Source of the DNA: Xylogone sp. PMI_703
Lineage: Eukaryota; Ascomycota; Leotiomycetes
Assembly (NCBI GenBank): GCA_021399445.1
Contig: JAJTUQ010000011.1
Span: 496,001 to 560,000, forward strand
Reading direction: 5' to 3'
Length of the DNA stretch: 64,000 nt
Part shown: in pieces, positions 12,271 to 24,702 of the stretch
How the letters are laid out: every line of letters begins with the position of its first letter
How positions within the stretch are numbered: the stretch's first letter is position 1
Translations under genes and position numbers: made by a program
Notes under the pieces: model-generated
Seen by the model: the letters and a program-made list of their open reading frames with translations, nothing else
The model's database searches: none
Told to the model about the DNA's origin: nothing

Positions 12271-13159
12271 GGTTCCGTTGAATTGTGGGCAGATCACCTG
12301 AGGACTGGACTTCGTCGCTTCGACCATGCGACTCCGCCGTTCAGCTGTTTTCCCCGAGTTATGACGTAACGCCTGTGCACTAACTATTATCACCCTTTAG
12401 GATTATGCGATGACATGTGCTCCATCAACTTTGAGGTGCTGGTCATCTTCAGTTGCCCAAATTTTATGACTCTTCCCCTGTTGGTAAAATACTAGGGTAT
12501 ATCTACTGGGGCTATACCAGACAGGTTTAAGACCGCTGATGAGTTGAAGGACATAGACGGCATTGAACCGGTTTTCGTTTCGCACCTCCAAGCGTGGTAT
12601 ATTTTCAGCTGGTGGTTGTTTAGGAGATAAGTAGGAGATGGGGTGACGCCAGGATAAGCTTCGACACGCTAAGTTCGCTAGCCATATTCTTGAAGATTTT
12701 GGATTGGTGAAATATGAAGAGAACGGTTTCATGGGATAAAAATTAAAAATTAAAATTATACAAAGATATAGCCGTTATTCACATACTGCAGCTAGAAGAG
12801 TGATTGAAGAGGGTGATATGCATTACAGCAGTTCCGAATTGCAGCGTCATCTAGTTATTACTTATTTCCCTTATGACATTGTGATCCTCTCGATTTCAGG
12901 GCGTATGAGTACAAATAAGCCGTTGGCAATGCTGCAATCTTTGAGCTGCCTAGTAGAACTCTCCGTGATGATATGTTCATACCTTATTTTCCCAGTGGTA
13001 TTTTAATCAAAAAATACTATCACTTTTACCGAACATGCTTTCCCTTCATATACATTCCCACATATACATATCCGGCCTATTACTCCTGCGCTAGAAAACC
13101 TTAGCTGTTCAACAAGATGTATAGGTTTTACTGTAAAATCCAAGAATATAAGTAAAACG
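12271..13159. other. Intergenic, unidentified open frames
   Basis: A 109-codon minus frame (12403-12732, containing WLANLACRSLSWRHP) and a 68-codon plus frame (12800-13006) are open, but I recognise neither. They could be transposon debris. Confidence 0.4.
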
Positions 13160-14245
13160 TTATTGCTCTTCGACAGCATTTTTGAAAACTTTCTTGTATT
13201 CCTGCTTGTACCGTTCCTTATCTGCAGCCGCCTTATTCTCATAAATCTGTTTCATCACCACACTATCAGCAGCAATCTCTTAATACCACACAACAGAGAA
13301 ATGTGCACGGACCTTCTTTTCACTAGATGACAGCTTCTTCCACCCATCGTATATCACCAACGAACTCTCTTTAATTGGATACCCTTCATGTCGCCAGCGG
13401 CCCATCTGTCTGCGGTATAGAAGAAATAAGCAGAGCATGGCCTCTTTGGTGCACGCTCATCTGAAATGATGGGATACTTCTTTCCAGTTCTCTTTGCTAA
13501 TAGCTTCCTAGCATTATTTGCAAGACGAACCTGATTCGGCGTATAGCTTTCTACCCATTGCTTCAGAGCAGCCACATTTGCGGCCTTGTTCTGGTTCGCT
13601 CGGCTGTTGTATTGCTAGAATATCTGGGTCGGTCATACATCGCAAGATCTAGAAGGGAATACAGCTTACCTCTGAATCATTAGCAGAAAGCGACTTGTAC
13701 TTCTCTGAAGCTTCTTTTGCTGGTGTACCGTCTATCTTACTTCCCTTTGTAGCCTTTGCTTTCACGTGCTCCGTAAAGACTATTCCCCACGCCGAATCCG
13801 CAATTGGCTTTGGTTCTGAGAGAAGAGCAGTTTCCTTTAGTTTCTTTATTTCCTCTTTCTCTTTCTTAGCTTGTAGCTTCTCCTTCTGCTCCTCCTGTAT
13901 CCTCTTCTTTGCTTGCTTCTTGGCCTGCGTGGTGGTCTTCTTTGCCGGCTTCTTGACCTTTGTGATGGTCTTCCCTGCCTTCTTGGTACCAAACTTCTTT
14001 GTAGATTTAGCCTTTGATGCCGGGGAAGGTTTTGTCGCTGACTTTTTAATTGTGCTAGTAGCCGCTGGGGCATATAAATGTGTCGAGGAAGTTGTGTATT
14101 GTGCACATCTTGTGGCTGCAGTGCAATCCTTAAATATCTCAACGCGTGAAATGGGCCCAAAGTTCCAAATCAATCGACTGGTCGACAACCGAACCGTTGT
14201 CGTTCCAAGCCGCCTAATCGTGGCACAGCTTACGTTCGAAAGCAT
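13160..14245 (-). pseudogene. Mitochondrial HMG-box protein, disrupted
   Basis: Exon 1 (14245-13670) starts with an Arg/Ser/Thr-rich, acid-poor leader typical of mitochondrial import (MLSNVSCATIRRLGTTTVR), followed by a long Lys/Ala/Thr-rich basic stretch. A 55-nt intron (13669-13615, GTAAGC to TTCTAG) joins to exon 2 (13614 on), which carries an HMG box beginning APKRPCSAYFFYTADRWA. Proteins of this kind bind and compact mitochondrial DNA. Damage: a frameshift inside the HMG box near 13385 (GDM to the EGYPIKESS frame) and an in-frame TAA near 13280 in the WY-EIAAD segment, where Gln is expected. After those the frame runs cleanly to TAA at 13160-13162. The organism presumably keeps an intact paralogue elsewhere, because this function is normally essential (inference). 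An alternative reading is sequencing error for the 1-nt shift. Confidence 0.75.
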
Positions 14246-15345
14246 AGTTGTGGGTTTGGATTTGTAAATCGAGGTTCACGACTCGACATGAGATAACGGT
14301 GCGTGGTTTGGCGATACGATGGTGGGGATTTTCGTGCCCTGGTAGCGAACAGTTCCCCATCCCCAGCTGCTTAGCTCGCTTTGCTGACACGCGAGCTGTG
14401 TCGTGACGCAGGGCTAGCCGCCAACCTGTTACAGCGGCCAATAAAAGACATTGGCGCTACGAACTGTCGGGGGATCCAAAATTGATACCTTCAATTTCTA
14501 GAGAGCTTGTGATCCATTTAAACACCAGGTGAAATCTGTTTATTTAAAGTATGCCCTCTTCTATGCTCTCTATTTCTCTTACAAAACCATCCTATTTATC
14601 ATGACTGTTACACACACACGCACGATTTATTAACGCCCGGTGGGTGACCCGACAGGGCAACTATTATTAATCTACGAGTACAGTTCCCAGAGCCACTTCT
14701 TGTGTACTCGTATAGTATTGTTATATGCGAGTTATCAGGCTTTTGGGGCTTGCTAGGGGATGAAACTATATTTTGTTTTCTGACAGATTACAGTTATACC
14801 AGTTTATACGTAAAGAGCCCCCTCCAGGTTAGTACAAGACGAGACTAGCTCCTGAATACTGCAGCAGGGCGCTCGCCATTGATGGGAGGTGCACGGGACT
14901 GCAGCGGTTCTCCCCGAGCGTAGAAGAGTGTATGGACGGGCGTGATGGGCTCCCGGACTGGGTACCCCAATGCCTTGCTGGAGCAGGAGTGGACCGTCCA
15001 AAAATACTCCGTTTTAATTTTCCTTTTCAATCATATTTTCTTTTTGTTTTGACAGCGCCCATCAAACCAGATCCCTGATGAAGGGCAAAGTCACATCCTT
15101 CCTAGCTCGATTGGGCTGCGGCAATCCTGTCGTGGCTTTCCATGTAAGATGCTTGCATGAGGCAAAGCAAAAGCCACAGAACGCCCGCTTGCTCCCTCTT
15201 TCTGAAATACGGTGGCCTATCAATTTCTTACGGAGTAAGATTCCTTGTACAACAGTGGCCACTACCTGGATAACTACCATAACTGGGTTATAGTAGGGAT
15301 TGTCACAACTTTACGTGTCCTACTTAAACAACGCTTAATTATTCA

Positions 15346-15382
15346 ACAAAATCCATGTTAAACAATTTAACATGGATTTTGT
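15346..15382. repeat. Perfect 17-bp hairpin, 3-nt loop
   Basis: ACAAAATCCATGTTAAA, loop CAA, then its exact reverse complement. No flanking target duplication is evident and no gene ends next to it. Confidence 0.85.
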
Positions 15383-17277
15383 ATATGTAACCTCATTAAC
15401 TTAGCGACTTTTAAGTAGCAGTGCAAGCCAGTCAACTACGCGCCAAAATATATATGCGGTCAGGGCCAACCCAGTTCTATTAGTTTCAGTACCACTAAGC
15501 ATGTAATGACAGTGCAATCTAATACCCCAGGAACCTAAAGCGACTTTACTGATACCAGCTCAAATAAATGTCAAGGTTTTCCAACGCCTGTTAAGAACAA
15601 CACCACTCCATTATTCCCTATACGTACTAACCGGCTGAGCATAAGATCACATTACTCAGTGAATTGTTCGCCTATTCCAATAAGGTCCTCATGATATTGA
15701 GCCTTTACCACTGCGTTATGAGGGTTCCCGAAAGCAAGGTAAATATAGTTGTGGTTATCCTGAGGCATGTCGACTTCATGATCATCAATATTCTGAGGAT
15801 AGTTAGGGTAATGAACACCGTTAACACCATTGTACTCTGCGTTGAAGTGTTTGTCCAGCGTTAAACTCTTTTATCGGTCCCTAGTGAGAGAAATATCGTG
15901 AAGACAGCGTGAGTCGGTAGCCCTCGAGGCACTTCCCAGAACAAGACTTGTCATAGATTCTTCAAAGCCTTCCATTGGAGCGATTTCATACGGTGCTAGA
16001 GAGCCATCACTACCACGAGATTGGATGTGAGCATAGGTTATTGTGTTCGTATTATGGGCAACCTCATCAAAGCCATCCCCTCCTGTGGACGGTGTGTTGG
16101 TTTCCCCAGAACGAGGAAGGGATAGGCTTTTGCTCATATCGAGGTTGATAGTGATAGACTGGAATAGGAGACTGTCAGATGCTGCGGCGTGGCTCTCTAT
16201 AGTTGGGTGGTTGATATAGATAGACTCGGCATTGTCACGGTGTGGAGTCTGATAAGATGAAGTAGAAGAACTATAAGAAGGTAAAAGTAAAAAGAATCGG
16301 TAATTCGTATTAAAATATAAGCACATGAATTTATAAAAGATAAGCTAGCTTAAGTAATTACCTTTGAGTACTTGTGCAGCTCGGGAGGATGTATGATGAT
16401 GGTGACGACATTTCAGAACTGGGAAACTTTGATAAAAGCTAGGGAACTTTGACAGGGAAGTAGTATCTAAACTTTCCAAATAAAGAAATATTGAGATACA
16501 GGAGTCATATAACGAGTCACTAGAAACGGGAATCTTATACATTATCAAATTTAAAAGTTGACAATAGATGTATAAAAGGAGTTTGTTGGTAGATTTAATA
16601 TACAGATAATTATATAGATGAAAATGTGACATGGACAACAGCTTGCTCTTGTCGGAGTATCAGGATAAAGGTGCAATTCCAGCGTCATCATGCCAGCAGC
16701 TAGTGCCCCCGACCATATGCTAGGCAGAAACTAAGAGATGGAATATGCAGTTGTGCTTCACGGCGATAGACTTGTCAGTTGTCATTTACTTTTTCAACAA
16801 CACATTTCGACAGGTCGTTATCACATACTTACTTTTTATATCACGCTGCCTATGGAAATCCGCCAATTCGGGGTGGTGTAATTACTGGACATGCGCAAGG
16901 TAGATTGCGTAAGTCATGCGCAAGACTGTTCTCAATAACGATGATGCAGCTACATTTCTATTCGCCGTTGACTAGCACGCTGGTAATGCTTGTTCTGTTC
17001 AGCAGGTTTCAGCTGCATTTCTAAGCCGATGCTTGGTATATTGATCAATACAACGCCGGTTCTGGGCCCCCACCACTTAGTTCGACGCTGCCCCATACGG
17101 ATCTCCAAGTTGAATTGTCTCGACTCGAAGCTTTAGAACAACAGACGCTCGCTCTATGGGAGAGGTCTGGAACTTAATCTCAGTCGGGCCTAGTGTGTTT
17201 GCCTAATTGGGAAAGGGTTCTTGGCCTCAGGCGTCAACCCGAAACGCCACACCATTCTCAGCTGTTTTTGATCCCAT

Positions 17278-17353
17278 TTCGAAGGCTTCGTGTGAGCCGC
17301 AGGCTGGCACCCATGTTCGAAGGCCTCGTGCGAGCCGCAGGCTAGCACCCATG
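17278..17353. repeat. Tandem duplication of a 38-bp unit
   Basis: Two adjacent 38-bp copies (17278-17315 and 17316-17353) starting TTCGAAGGC and ending GCACCCATG. They differ at three positions, all transitions. Confidence 0.85.
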
Positions 17354-18830
17354 TATTCAGTATCCTAAGCTGGTTTCCTTTTGCGGAATGATGGAAAATA
17401 TTTAATCCGTGCCGAATCTCCCGGAAACCCCATCTTCCGAAAGTAGCTTTCATCACGTGTTCATTTTGCAAATTTGGGCCCAAAATCTAACCTTCAAGGC
17501 TCGCCCGAATGTAGTGCTGATACTTAAGTGAAAATCCTTATACTCAAGAAAGGAGGGTATGTTGTCAGCAGTGACATTGTGACCACACTTGGGCCGGGGA
17601 TGAAGATGGGGATGAAGATGAGGCTAGCGACAAGGCTGACGATAAGGCTGACGCTTGGATTTCTGAGAATCAACCCGTGAGAAGTCTCTACATATCATCA
17701 TCAATCATGACATACCCATGTTTTTGGGCTCGTGAGAGCGGATCCCGCTAGTAAAAGTGGGTATTTTACATTCTGGTTATCATCTTTTCGGGGTCTTTGC
17801 TTGTCCCCCCGTCTACAATGGAATCTCATCTCCTCTCTAAACTGCGTCTAACCAGTCGCCCGGCCTTCTGCTTGCGTAGCACCCTGCCAATTGAACTTCA
17901 CATCTATAATCACGTCCGGGTACTCGCAACAACTCTTTTCCGAACAGAAGCAAACAAGCCCTAAATATTCAACCACCTGAGACATGGCTTACAGAAGAAA
18001 TTCCGGTATCACAAAGGAAATATTACCTATCAGATTGTTGCACATCGATCGCATCCCGGATAGCTGGGTACGTTACATCTCGTTTGTGGCTTGGATGTGT
18101 CTTCGATAAGGCTGGAGACTATGAGCGTTATTTTTTGTTGCGTATCGTAACATATGCAGGGTCCTACGCCACGATCAGAATTTAGTTTTGAAACTCTGGC
18201 TTTGCAACTTGTTGCACATCGAATGGCAAAATCGAGTCTGTTCTCGATGTATCTAGATTTTAATAACTGACTATGTGTTTCCTTTGCTTTTATTTGGGAG
18301 TCCAAATATTGTTCCACATATCAGCCTAGGCCTATGGAATCTTGACCACGTGATGCCCTGCCGCAATAAATACAAAATGATAGACGAAAGAAAAGAAGGT
18401 TAAGCACGTTTCTATTCAACTTTTCTAGAAGAAACTACTCTGTTAGGAAGTCAAAGTAATTGAGTCAAGGAATATATTAAGAATTGCCGCAAACAGGTCA
18501 AGTAAACAAAATATGTATTATCTCGAGCGTAATGCTAGGTTGCCAGTTATGCGATCAGAGAGGCTCTTCCAAGAAGCCCCTCCTCGCATAGTCAATGGAT
18601 TGGTGAAGTGCGAACTGTTTCTCTGAAGGAGCCGCACGAATGAGCGGCTCAAAAGGCATAATTTTTCGAATAGCTAAGACCAGAACCCTCCAGGATTTAC
18701 AGGGACCAGCCTCTACATTTTCGTTGACACCTTCCCATTCTAAGCACACATTTGCCGCACCGCCGGAGTGAATGGCCTGCATCTGGTTCAGGGTTCCTGT
18801 GACCTGACGCCGCTCTAAACATTACAGGCA

Positions 18831-21800
18831 TCAATAAGCACCCTGCCTAGGCTTCCACCCAGGTGCATCAACAACCTGTACCTTCTCCCGGCTGGTGATC
18901 ACCGGCGTGCCAGCCTGCAGCGTAAAACCAGGCACCTTCGCCCCCTGCTTCTCAAGCGCCCAGACAGCCACCCCGACCCAGTTGCGCCCCTTGTAGTTCA
19001 AGATACCCTCAGGGACCGGAAACGCCGTCTGTGGCCCCATGTTGCTGACATATCGTCCGAACTGGAACCCGTTCACGTACAGCCACGCCCTGTACTCACC
19101 GCGGTCTGTCGCTGTGTTATTCTCGAACACGAAGCTGAGCGGGATATCCCACGTCTCCGAAGGCAGAGCGAGGTCCAGCTGCGCAGCGTAGAACGCCACT
19201 CCCGGTTTATCCAGACCGGCTGTCGGCCCACCGTCAGACGAGGAGAATTCCTTAACCGGCGGGTCCGGCAGGTGATACCCCTGCCTCTCGACAAATAAAC
19301 CGCCCTCATTCAGCGGCCCGCGCGTCTTATCCGCGTAATCCTCACCTCCCAAGTTACCCGTCAGCTTCCAGGTCACCGCCGCGCTGGACCCACCGGTGAA
19401 CTTGTAGTCGAGGATGCCACGCGGGAGCTTCATCTCGTCCGGGCCGACGACCCAGTTCTCGTCGAGGCCCATGTTGTCGACCAGCACGGTGAGGACGTAG
19501 GGTTTGCCCGCGGAGAGGTTGGGGAGGGTGTAGTTCGCATTGTTGGCGGAGGAGGCGGGGGTGCCGGTCCAGCTGCCCATGAAGGTGTCGTTTAGCCAGA
19601 CGGACGAGCCGAAGGCGTTGCCGCCTTGGGTGGAGAGGTTGAGGGACTTCTCGGTGCCGGCGGCGGTGAAGTGACCGCGGTAGAGGAGGGCGCCGGTGTG
19701 ATAGCCGTAGTCGGAGCTGAAGAGGGAGGTGGGTGTCTTGAGGGGCTGGATGCTGTTGTTGGTCGTCTTGTGGTCGGCTGAGACCCACTTGGAGTCGTCG
19801 TAGCCGGGCTTGATCTCGGGGAGGGAATCGATGTACTTCCAGTCGAGCTTGGACAGATCGGGGACGGACAGGTCGGGCTTGGCATAAGGTATCGCGCTCT
19901 CCCAGTTCCCTTGGGCGTTCTTCGTATAAACGGACACGGCGTCGTTGACCTTGAGATTGGATACTCCTTTCGGAACGCCAATGACCTCAACGGTGGATGT
20001 GCCGTTGAAGTCGCCCCTCAGGTTAAGAGTGTCTCCGGAGACCGATGCCGACCTGATGAGGTAGCCTCCATTGACAATCACTGACGAAGTGGAGGAGATC
20101 TCGGGCACCCAGTAGTTGTATGCAGAGTTGCGATCGACAATGTAAACTTGGAGGTCGCCGACTTGAAGAGTCCGTCTCGTGGTGGTCGTCTGCCAGTTGA
20201 CGACGACATTGCGCTTCTTTGACGCCACCGTCAGACCGCTGTCGGCGGTCCAGTTCTTGGTCGACGACTTGATGGCAAGCTCGTGCTGCTCGTTCGGACC
20301 ACCGTAGACCACCAGCACTGTCTTGTCCTCAAACTTCTTCCAGGTAAAGATTTCGGCTGTGGAGTAGAGCAAAGTGTAACCGCCCACAGGGTAGTCCGTC
20401 ACATGGATCTTCGAGTCGCGTCTACCGAGGGTCAAGAGCCACCGAGCTGCGGAACTGAAATGTTGCCAGCAGATGTGGGAAGGTTGAGCGTGTAGCTGGT
20501 CGAGGCGGTCGACTGGTAGTCTGCGTGGCGGACTACGAAGAACGAGCCATTGGCGCCAATGAGCGGAGTGATGCTCACGCTTGTGCTAGGGCTGTAGACC
20601 CCGGTCACGCTGCTGTTGCCAGGCGTCACCGTGAGATAACCGGGAGACGCCTTGAGGAACTGAGCTTCCAGCTTGAGCTCCGAGTACTTCTCGCGCGTCA
20701 CACTGCGATCTTCTTTTATCGCTGCCCCATAATCATACGAGGTGTAGCCGTTTGGATGACCGAGATTGCCCCAGTTGGTTCCACCGAAGATCATGTACAG
20801 GCTGAAGATGGTCACTCCGGCAGCATAGTTGTTTTTGTAGAAGACCCTCTCTTGTTCGTGGTTGAGGAGCTTGTAGCACTGCATCCTGTTAGTGACTCAC
20901 GGCAACTTACGCCAACATGGGGTGATGGGAGAGGGGAACAAACCTGTTCAAAGCCCCAGCCTCCCCAGGGTTCGGAAGTGCCGCCCTGGAACTCCGGGAT
21001 TGTGTACGGCGTCGAGGGGCTCTGTTCCTCGTGCGTGTTGTGCCAGTTCGTCGGGAGGGCTCCAGAAGGCCAAATATTGGGGTTGACGCAGTCGAAACCA
21101 AGGGGGTAGCCGTCATGCCCATAGATGTCTTGATTCTAGCGTTAGAGAGACCGCTTTAAGTGTGCAAGGTTGCCTCATGGGGTACGTACCTACGGCGCCT
21201 TTACCCGTCCCCGGAGCATTATGTCCCCAGGGAGACCCGTCATTGGAGACGAAGGGCACAACGATTCCGGCCTTGCGGGCCTGATCCTCGACATATTGCA
21301 TGTAGTCGGCATTGGGGAACTGCACCCCCGTGGCACCAGAGTACTCATTCTCCGGCTGATACAGAATGACCGGACCGCCGTTCGTGATCTGATGTTTGGC
21401 GATGATCTTTCCGATGTTGGCGACGTAGCTGCCTTGTGTTAGCAAACTATGCAGCAGATCGAGACTCTGCCAGGGTGAGCGGAGACATACTTGTCGGTAG
21501 CATGGAGATAGTCCGAATCATTAGTCCTCAGATGGCCCTTGACTCGCTGAAGCCAGCCGGGGAAGCCGCCTCCTGAGGCCTCAGCGTTGATGTACGGACC
21601 CGGGCGTGCGATGACGTAGAGCCCGACCTCCTTAGCTGCATCCAGAAAGGCATCGTAGTCGAAGACACCCTCGGCTCTGAACTCGCCCGGCTTGCCCTCA
21701 AGCTGTGCCCAGTCGATGTAGATGGAGACAGTGTTCAGACCCAAGGCTTTGACCTTCTCGAGTACATCTGCCCAGAGCGAAGGAACGGGTAGTCGGAATG

Positions 21801-22002
21801 GGTGATACTCTCCACTGAAGATCATCAGCCTTTCTCCATTGATGAGGAGGGAATGCTCGTCCCAGGTCACGATGTCCTGGAGCAATGCTCTCGGCGCTGG
21901 CCCGGCGTTGAGGAGGGTGCTAGGCCGTCCCCGTAAAGCAATGGCATCGCAGCCCTGGCTGGCTGTCAGCAGGGCAACAGCAATGGTCGAGAGGAGCCTC
22001 AT
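18831..22002 (-). pseudogene. GH35 beta-galactosidase with a single frameshift
   Basis: Four exons: 22002-21491, 21428-21190, 21128-20944 and 20878-18831. The start at 22002 gives a clean secretion signal ([20 protein letters not shown]); an ATG 48 nt upstream would bury it. The TIM-barrel motifs are present: [13 protein letters not shown] [18 protein letters not shown], the acid/base Glu in YQPENEYSG and the nucleophile Glu in [13 protein letters not shown]. The C-terminal jelly-roll domains follow. Exons 1-3 and the start of exon 4 are open; at 20433-20437 the frame shifts by one missing nucleotide between PQLGGS and TLGRRDSKIHVTDY. Everything downstream to the stop at 18831 is conserved. 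Restoring one base would give about 994 codons, the usual family length (about 1000). The enzyme would release terminal beta-galactose from xyloglucan, pectic galactan or lactose. It is either a very young pseudogene or a base-calling error. Confidence 0.93.
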
Positions 22003-22100
22003 CTTGAAAAGAAATACCGCGATAGCCAAGTGTACGACGAGGTTCTCCAAAAGATCCAGGGAAAAGAAACCGCGGGGCCAATCTGGCAGGCGATATATTG

Positions 22101-22108
22101 CTTATATA
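22101..22108 (-). promoter_or_regulatory. TATA box of the GH35 gene
   Basis: TATATAAG on the minus strand, about 100 nt upstream of the chosen ATG. A GGCTAA element (plus-strand TTAGCC, 22706-22711) overlapping a CCAAT box (22710-22714) lies 0.7 kb upstream; GGCTAR is the known XlnR/AraR-type consensus. Confidence 0.45.
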
Positions 22109-23731
22109 CCCGGGCAACTCACTCTTAGCAGTGTATATATGACATTATCTTCTACCACTCCCCAATACCACAGTAGCACCGAGGCAAGGACCTAAAGCTT
22201 AAAAAACACCGACCGGCGGTCGCTACTGGAGCGCTAGGAACGCGATGAGGAGAAGGCAGACAGGGATTCTAAGAACCCCATGCCAATGCGATGCGGTATG
22301 ACGTGCCTACGAAATCGCACGATGTGGTTCGTGGGAATCTGAATGGAAATGCTTTTATGGTGGTAAGTGAGGAGAAAAATGCTGCCGCAATGTCACGAAC
22401 CAGAACGACTTGAGTCGGCAGTCGGATAAGAGGATATGGAGGGGTTCGAGAAACACTGCCAGATGGATCTCAATAAAATTCTCCGGCTGAAGACTGGCCT
22501 TTGACCACCGTGACTGGAGTCGGTATCCTGGCCTGCCGTCGTCTACATGCAGCCGATGGATTCTCATTGTGAGAAACCAGGTTCTTTAATCGGGTAGTTA
22601 CTATTTAGGATAAAGTACATCATGGACGGCTACTTCTTCCACTCATCAATCCCAGTAATGACTAGCGTGCGGAGGGGGGTGGGGTAGGACGGGGGGGATG
22701 GGGAATTAGCCAATGCGGAGAGGGTCGAAGCGCACGAATGAGATTTTCTGAGAAATACTTAGGAATCGGGTTAGGTCTGTCGGTTTAGGTGCGTTGGATC
22801 TGCCAGATATTTTAGCTCGTATTCCGTATTGTCCAGCAGGACCCACAGCCATAGGAAGCATTGCAAGCTGACTGGCTGTCTCTGTCCTTCGTGTACGTAT
22901 GCCCATGTCTTTTGCACAAAATGAAGCCAACTCTGGCCCCGTGTGGGAAAATGAGATCGGCATTCGCTATGCTCTGTCTCTGTAGAGGGGGCTTAATTCA
23001 AAGCGTCTGGTGAATGCGGGGTTGGTTAAGTGCCGGTAGAACTTATGCCGACTACTTAGAGAAGCTTCATTCATAGCGTCCGGTGGAGGGCGGGTTTGAT
23101 TAAGCATGGTAGAAACTGGTTAGGATCTGGCGGATCTGCGTTGTGGATCGCTAGGACTTGGCCACCCGAGCACAACGATTAACAAGCTAGTGCGGCATCC
23201 CACCGGAGACGACCTCGAGGCAAAGCCATTGCCGCTCAGAGAACCGTTTAGCACTCCCCACCTAACTTCACCCATAAGTACTACTCCCCGGGAGACAAAC
23301 ACTAGACTGTCTTAAACCTCCAGCGGGGCAGTGGATATGGGTCTTTGCCAAGATGAGAAGACCTATCGAAAACGAGCTTGATCACGTTTGCATGGCTTGG
23401 AATGTAATGAACAGTCGGATAGCCCGGAAGGGCGTCAAGGTGACTCCGGTCGGCTGGTGAGATTCCGGTGCGAGACGACTTAGGACTGGGGAAGCGATGA
23501 GAGTCTGTTTGCGCGCCAATGTAGCATGTATAACACGCGTACGTCCTCCGACGCTAGTCTAGTGCTTCAGTCCCCGACAATCAGGCGTGCCCGCAATTAA
23601 CAGACGTCTCGCTGAAATATATCTCATTTAGCCGCATGGCATCATAGACATTTGTTTCACGAACTTGTACCATGTCATGAAATTGGAAGTCATCATCAGG
23701 AAGATATGCAGTACTACTCGTATTTGCACGT
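22109..23731. other. GH35 upstream region, no gene
   Basis: No recognisable coding region. It contains two related segments near 22990-23035 and 23065-23110 that share AAGCKTC/AAAGCGTC-TGGTG-RGGCGGG-TTGATTAAG-like sequence, probably a small degenerate duplication. Confidence 0.4.
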
Positions 23732-24162
23732 TTACTCCTCCTCCAGGTTGTGCCTCAAGTTATCCTCCTCGATGACATAGCCCTTGAACTTGCGAGTAGG
23801 TACCTTGTGCTCAAACAGGTAATCAATTTCCTCGAATGTGCGATGCTTGGTCTCCGGCAGTCGGAAAAAGCACCAAAGGAAGGAGAAGACAGACAGACCC
23901 CCAGAGGAAGTCAACTTTGCCACGGGCATTGGCCTCGCCAGGGTTAATAAGGTAAGGTGTGACGAAGTTGGTGACGATTCCGTATGCAGCATCGAAGGCG
24001 ATGGAGATGGCGACTTGCTTTGAGCGCAGCTTGATGGACGGAACCTCGGACAAGATGGCGTAGCTAAGCGGTCCGATGGACAGGTTGTAAACAGCTCCGG
24101 CGACAAACAGCAAGCTGACCTGAGCCAGCGAGAATGCCTTGTTAATAATAGAGAACAGACAC
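23732..24162 (-). pseudogene. MFS sugar transporter, C-terminal fragment
   Basis: Translation from 24162 downward gives the last transmembrane helices and tail of an alpha-glucoside/hexose-type MFS permease: NLSIGPLSYAILSEVPS, NFVTPYLINPGEAN, then after a frameshift near 23895 FLWCFFRLPETKHRTFEEI and a cytoplasmic tail ending NLRHNLEEE. The PETK-RTFEEIDYLF signature is typical of this transporter group. The N-terminal two-thirds are absent: coding ends at 24162, immediately before a TA-flanked miniature transposon. It is similar in type to the intact permease at 50304-52030. It was probably once part of the sugar-use block. Confidence 0.85.
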
Positions 24163-24164
24163 TA

Positions 24165-24598
24165 ACGTAATTCCCTGTATTATCGGCCACCTGGTATTAC
24201 CGGCCACTTCAATTTAGGGCAAAATTGAGCAAAATCGCACCCTACCAATATCAACAACTACACCATTACATACAGTAAAGTCAATTTTATTTAACTATAT
24301 ACTTACCATTAAATACGTATACTGATTCTAAGATAGTTAACCAGTATTAATCGATTATGTAATACTAGTATACTCGCATGGTTTTGTGGCCTGAAATCAT
24401 GACTAATAGTATTCCGCATATTTAAGAAAAGAAAAGAGGATATTTCTACGGTTAGATTAACTTAATTAGCTATATACTAAAAGTATATCTTGTGCGACCG
24501 TGTAGTTGTTGATATTGGTAGGGTGCGATTTTGCTCAATTTTGCCCTAAATTGAAGTGGCCGGTAATACCAGGTGGCCGATAATACAGGGAATTACGT
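24165..24598. mobile_element. MITE, family A (pogo-type ends, TA target duplication)
   Basis: 434 bp bounded by TA on both sides (24163-24164 and 24599-24600). Long terminal inverted repeats of roughly 100 bp begin ACGTAATTCCCTGTATTATC. The interior is AT-rich and non-coding. The outer 14 bases (ACGTAATTCCCTGT) are the same as those of the pogo element at 25374-27255, so a relative of that transposase may have moved it (inference). Confidence 0.9.
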
Positions 24599-24702
24599 TA
24601 GGTTACGACTTGAATGGAAGATTGTTACTAAGCGAACAAGTCACGTGATGGACCTGTCGGACTTGGGGGGTCCCCAGGGTCTAGAAAATAACACACTTAC
24701 TA

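Larger units (their letters stand above)
14246..18830. other. Long gene-poor region
   Basis: About 4.6 kb without a recognisable gene. Open frames of 60-150 codons occur on both strands (for example minus 15871-16326 and 17190-17483), but none shows a family motif. The region contains the 17-bp hairpin at 15346-15382, the 38-bp duplication at 17278-17353 and a short GATGAAGATGGG/AAGGCTGACG simple repeat near 17590-17655. The stretch 18531-18830 is the 3' flank of the beta-galactosidase. Confidence 0.5.

Noticed and set aside
13695..14267. Plus-strand frame of 190 codons
   Set aside because: Antisense to the Lys/Ala-rich exon of the HMG-box gene; its Phe/Cys-rich translation is typical of a shadow.
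19354..19990. Minus-strand Arg/Pro/Ser-rich frames within the GH35 gene
   Set aside because: Out-of-frame readings of GC-rich exon 4 of the beta-galactosidase.
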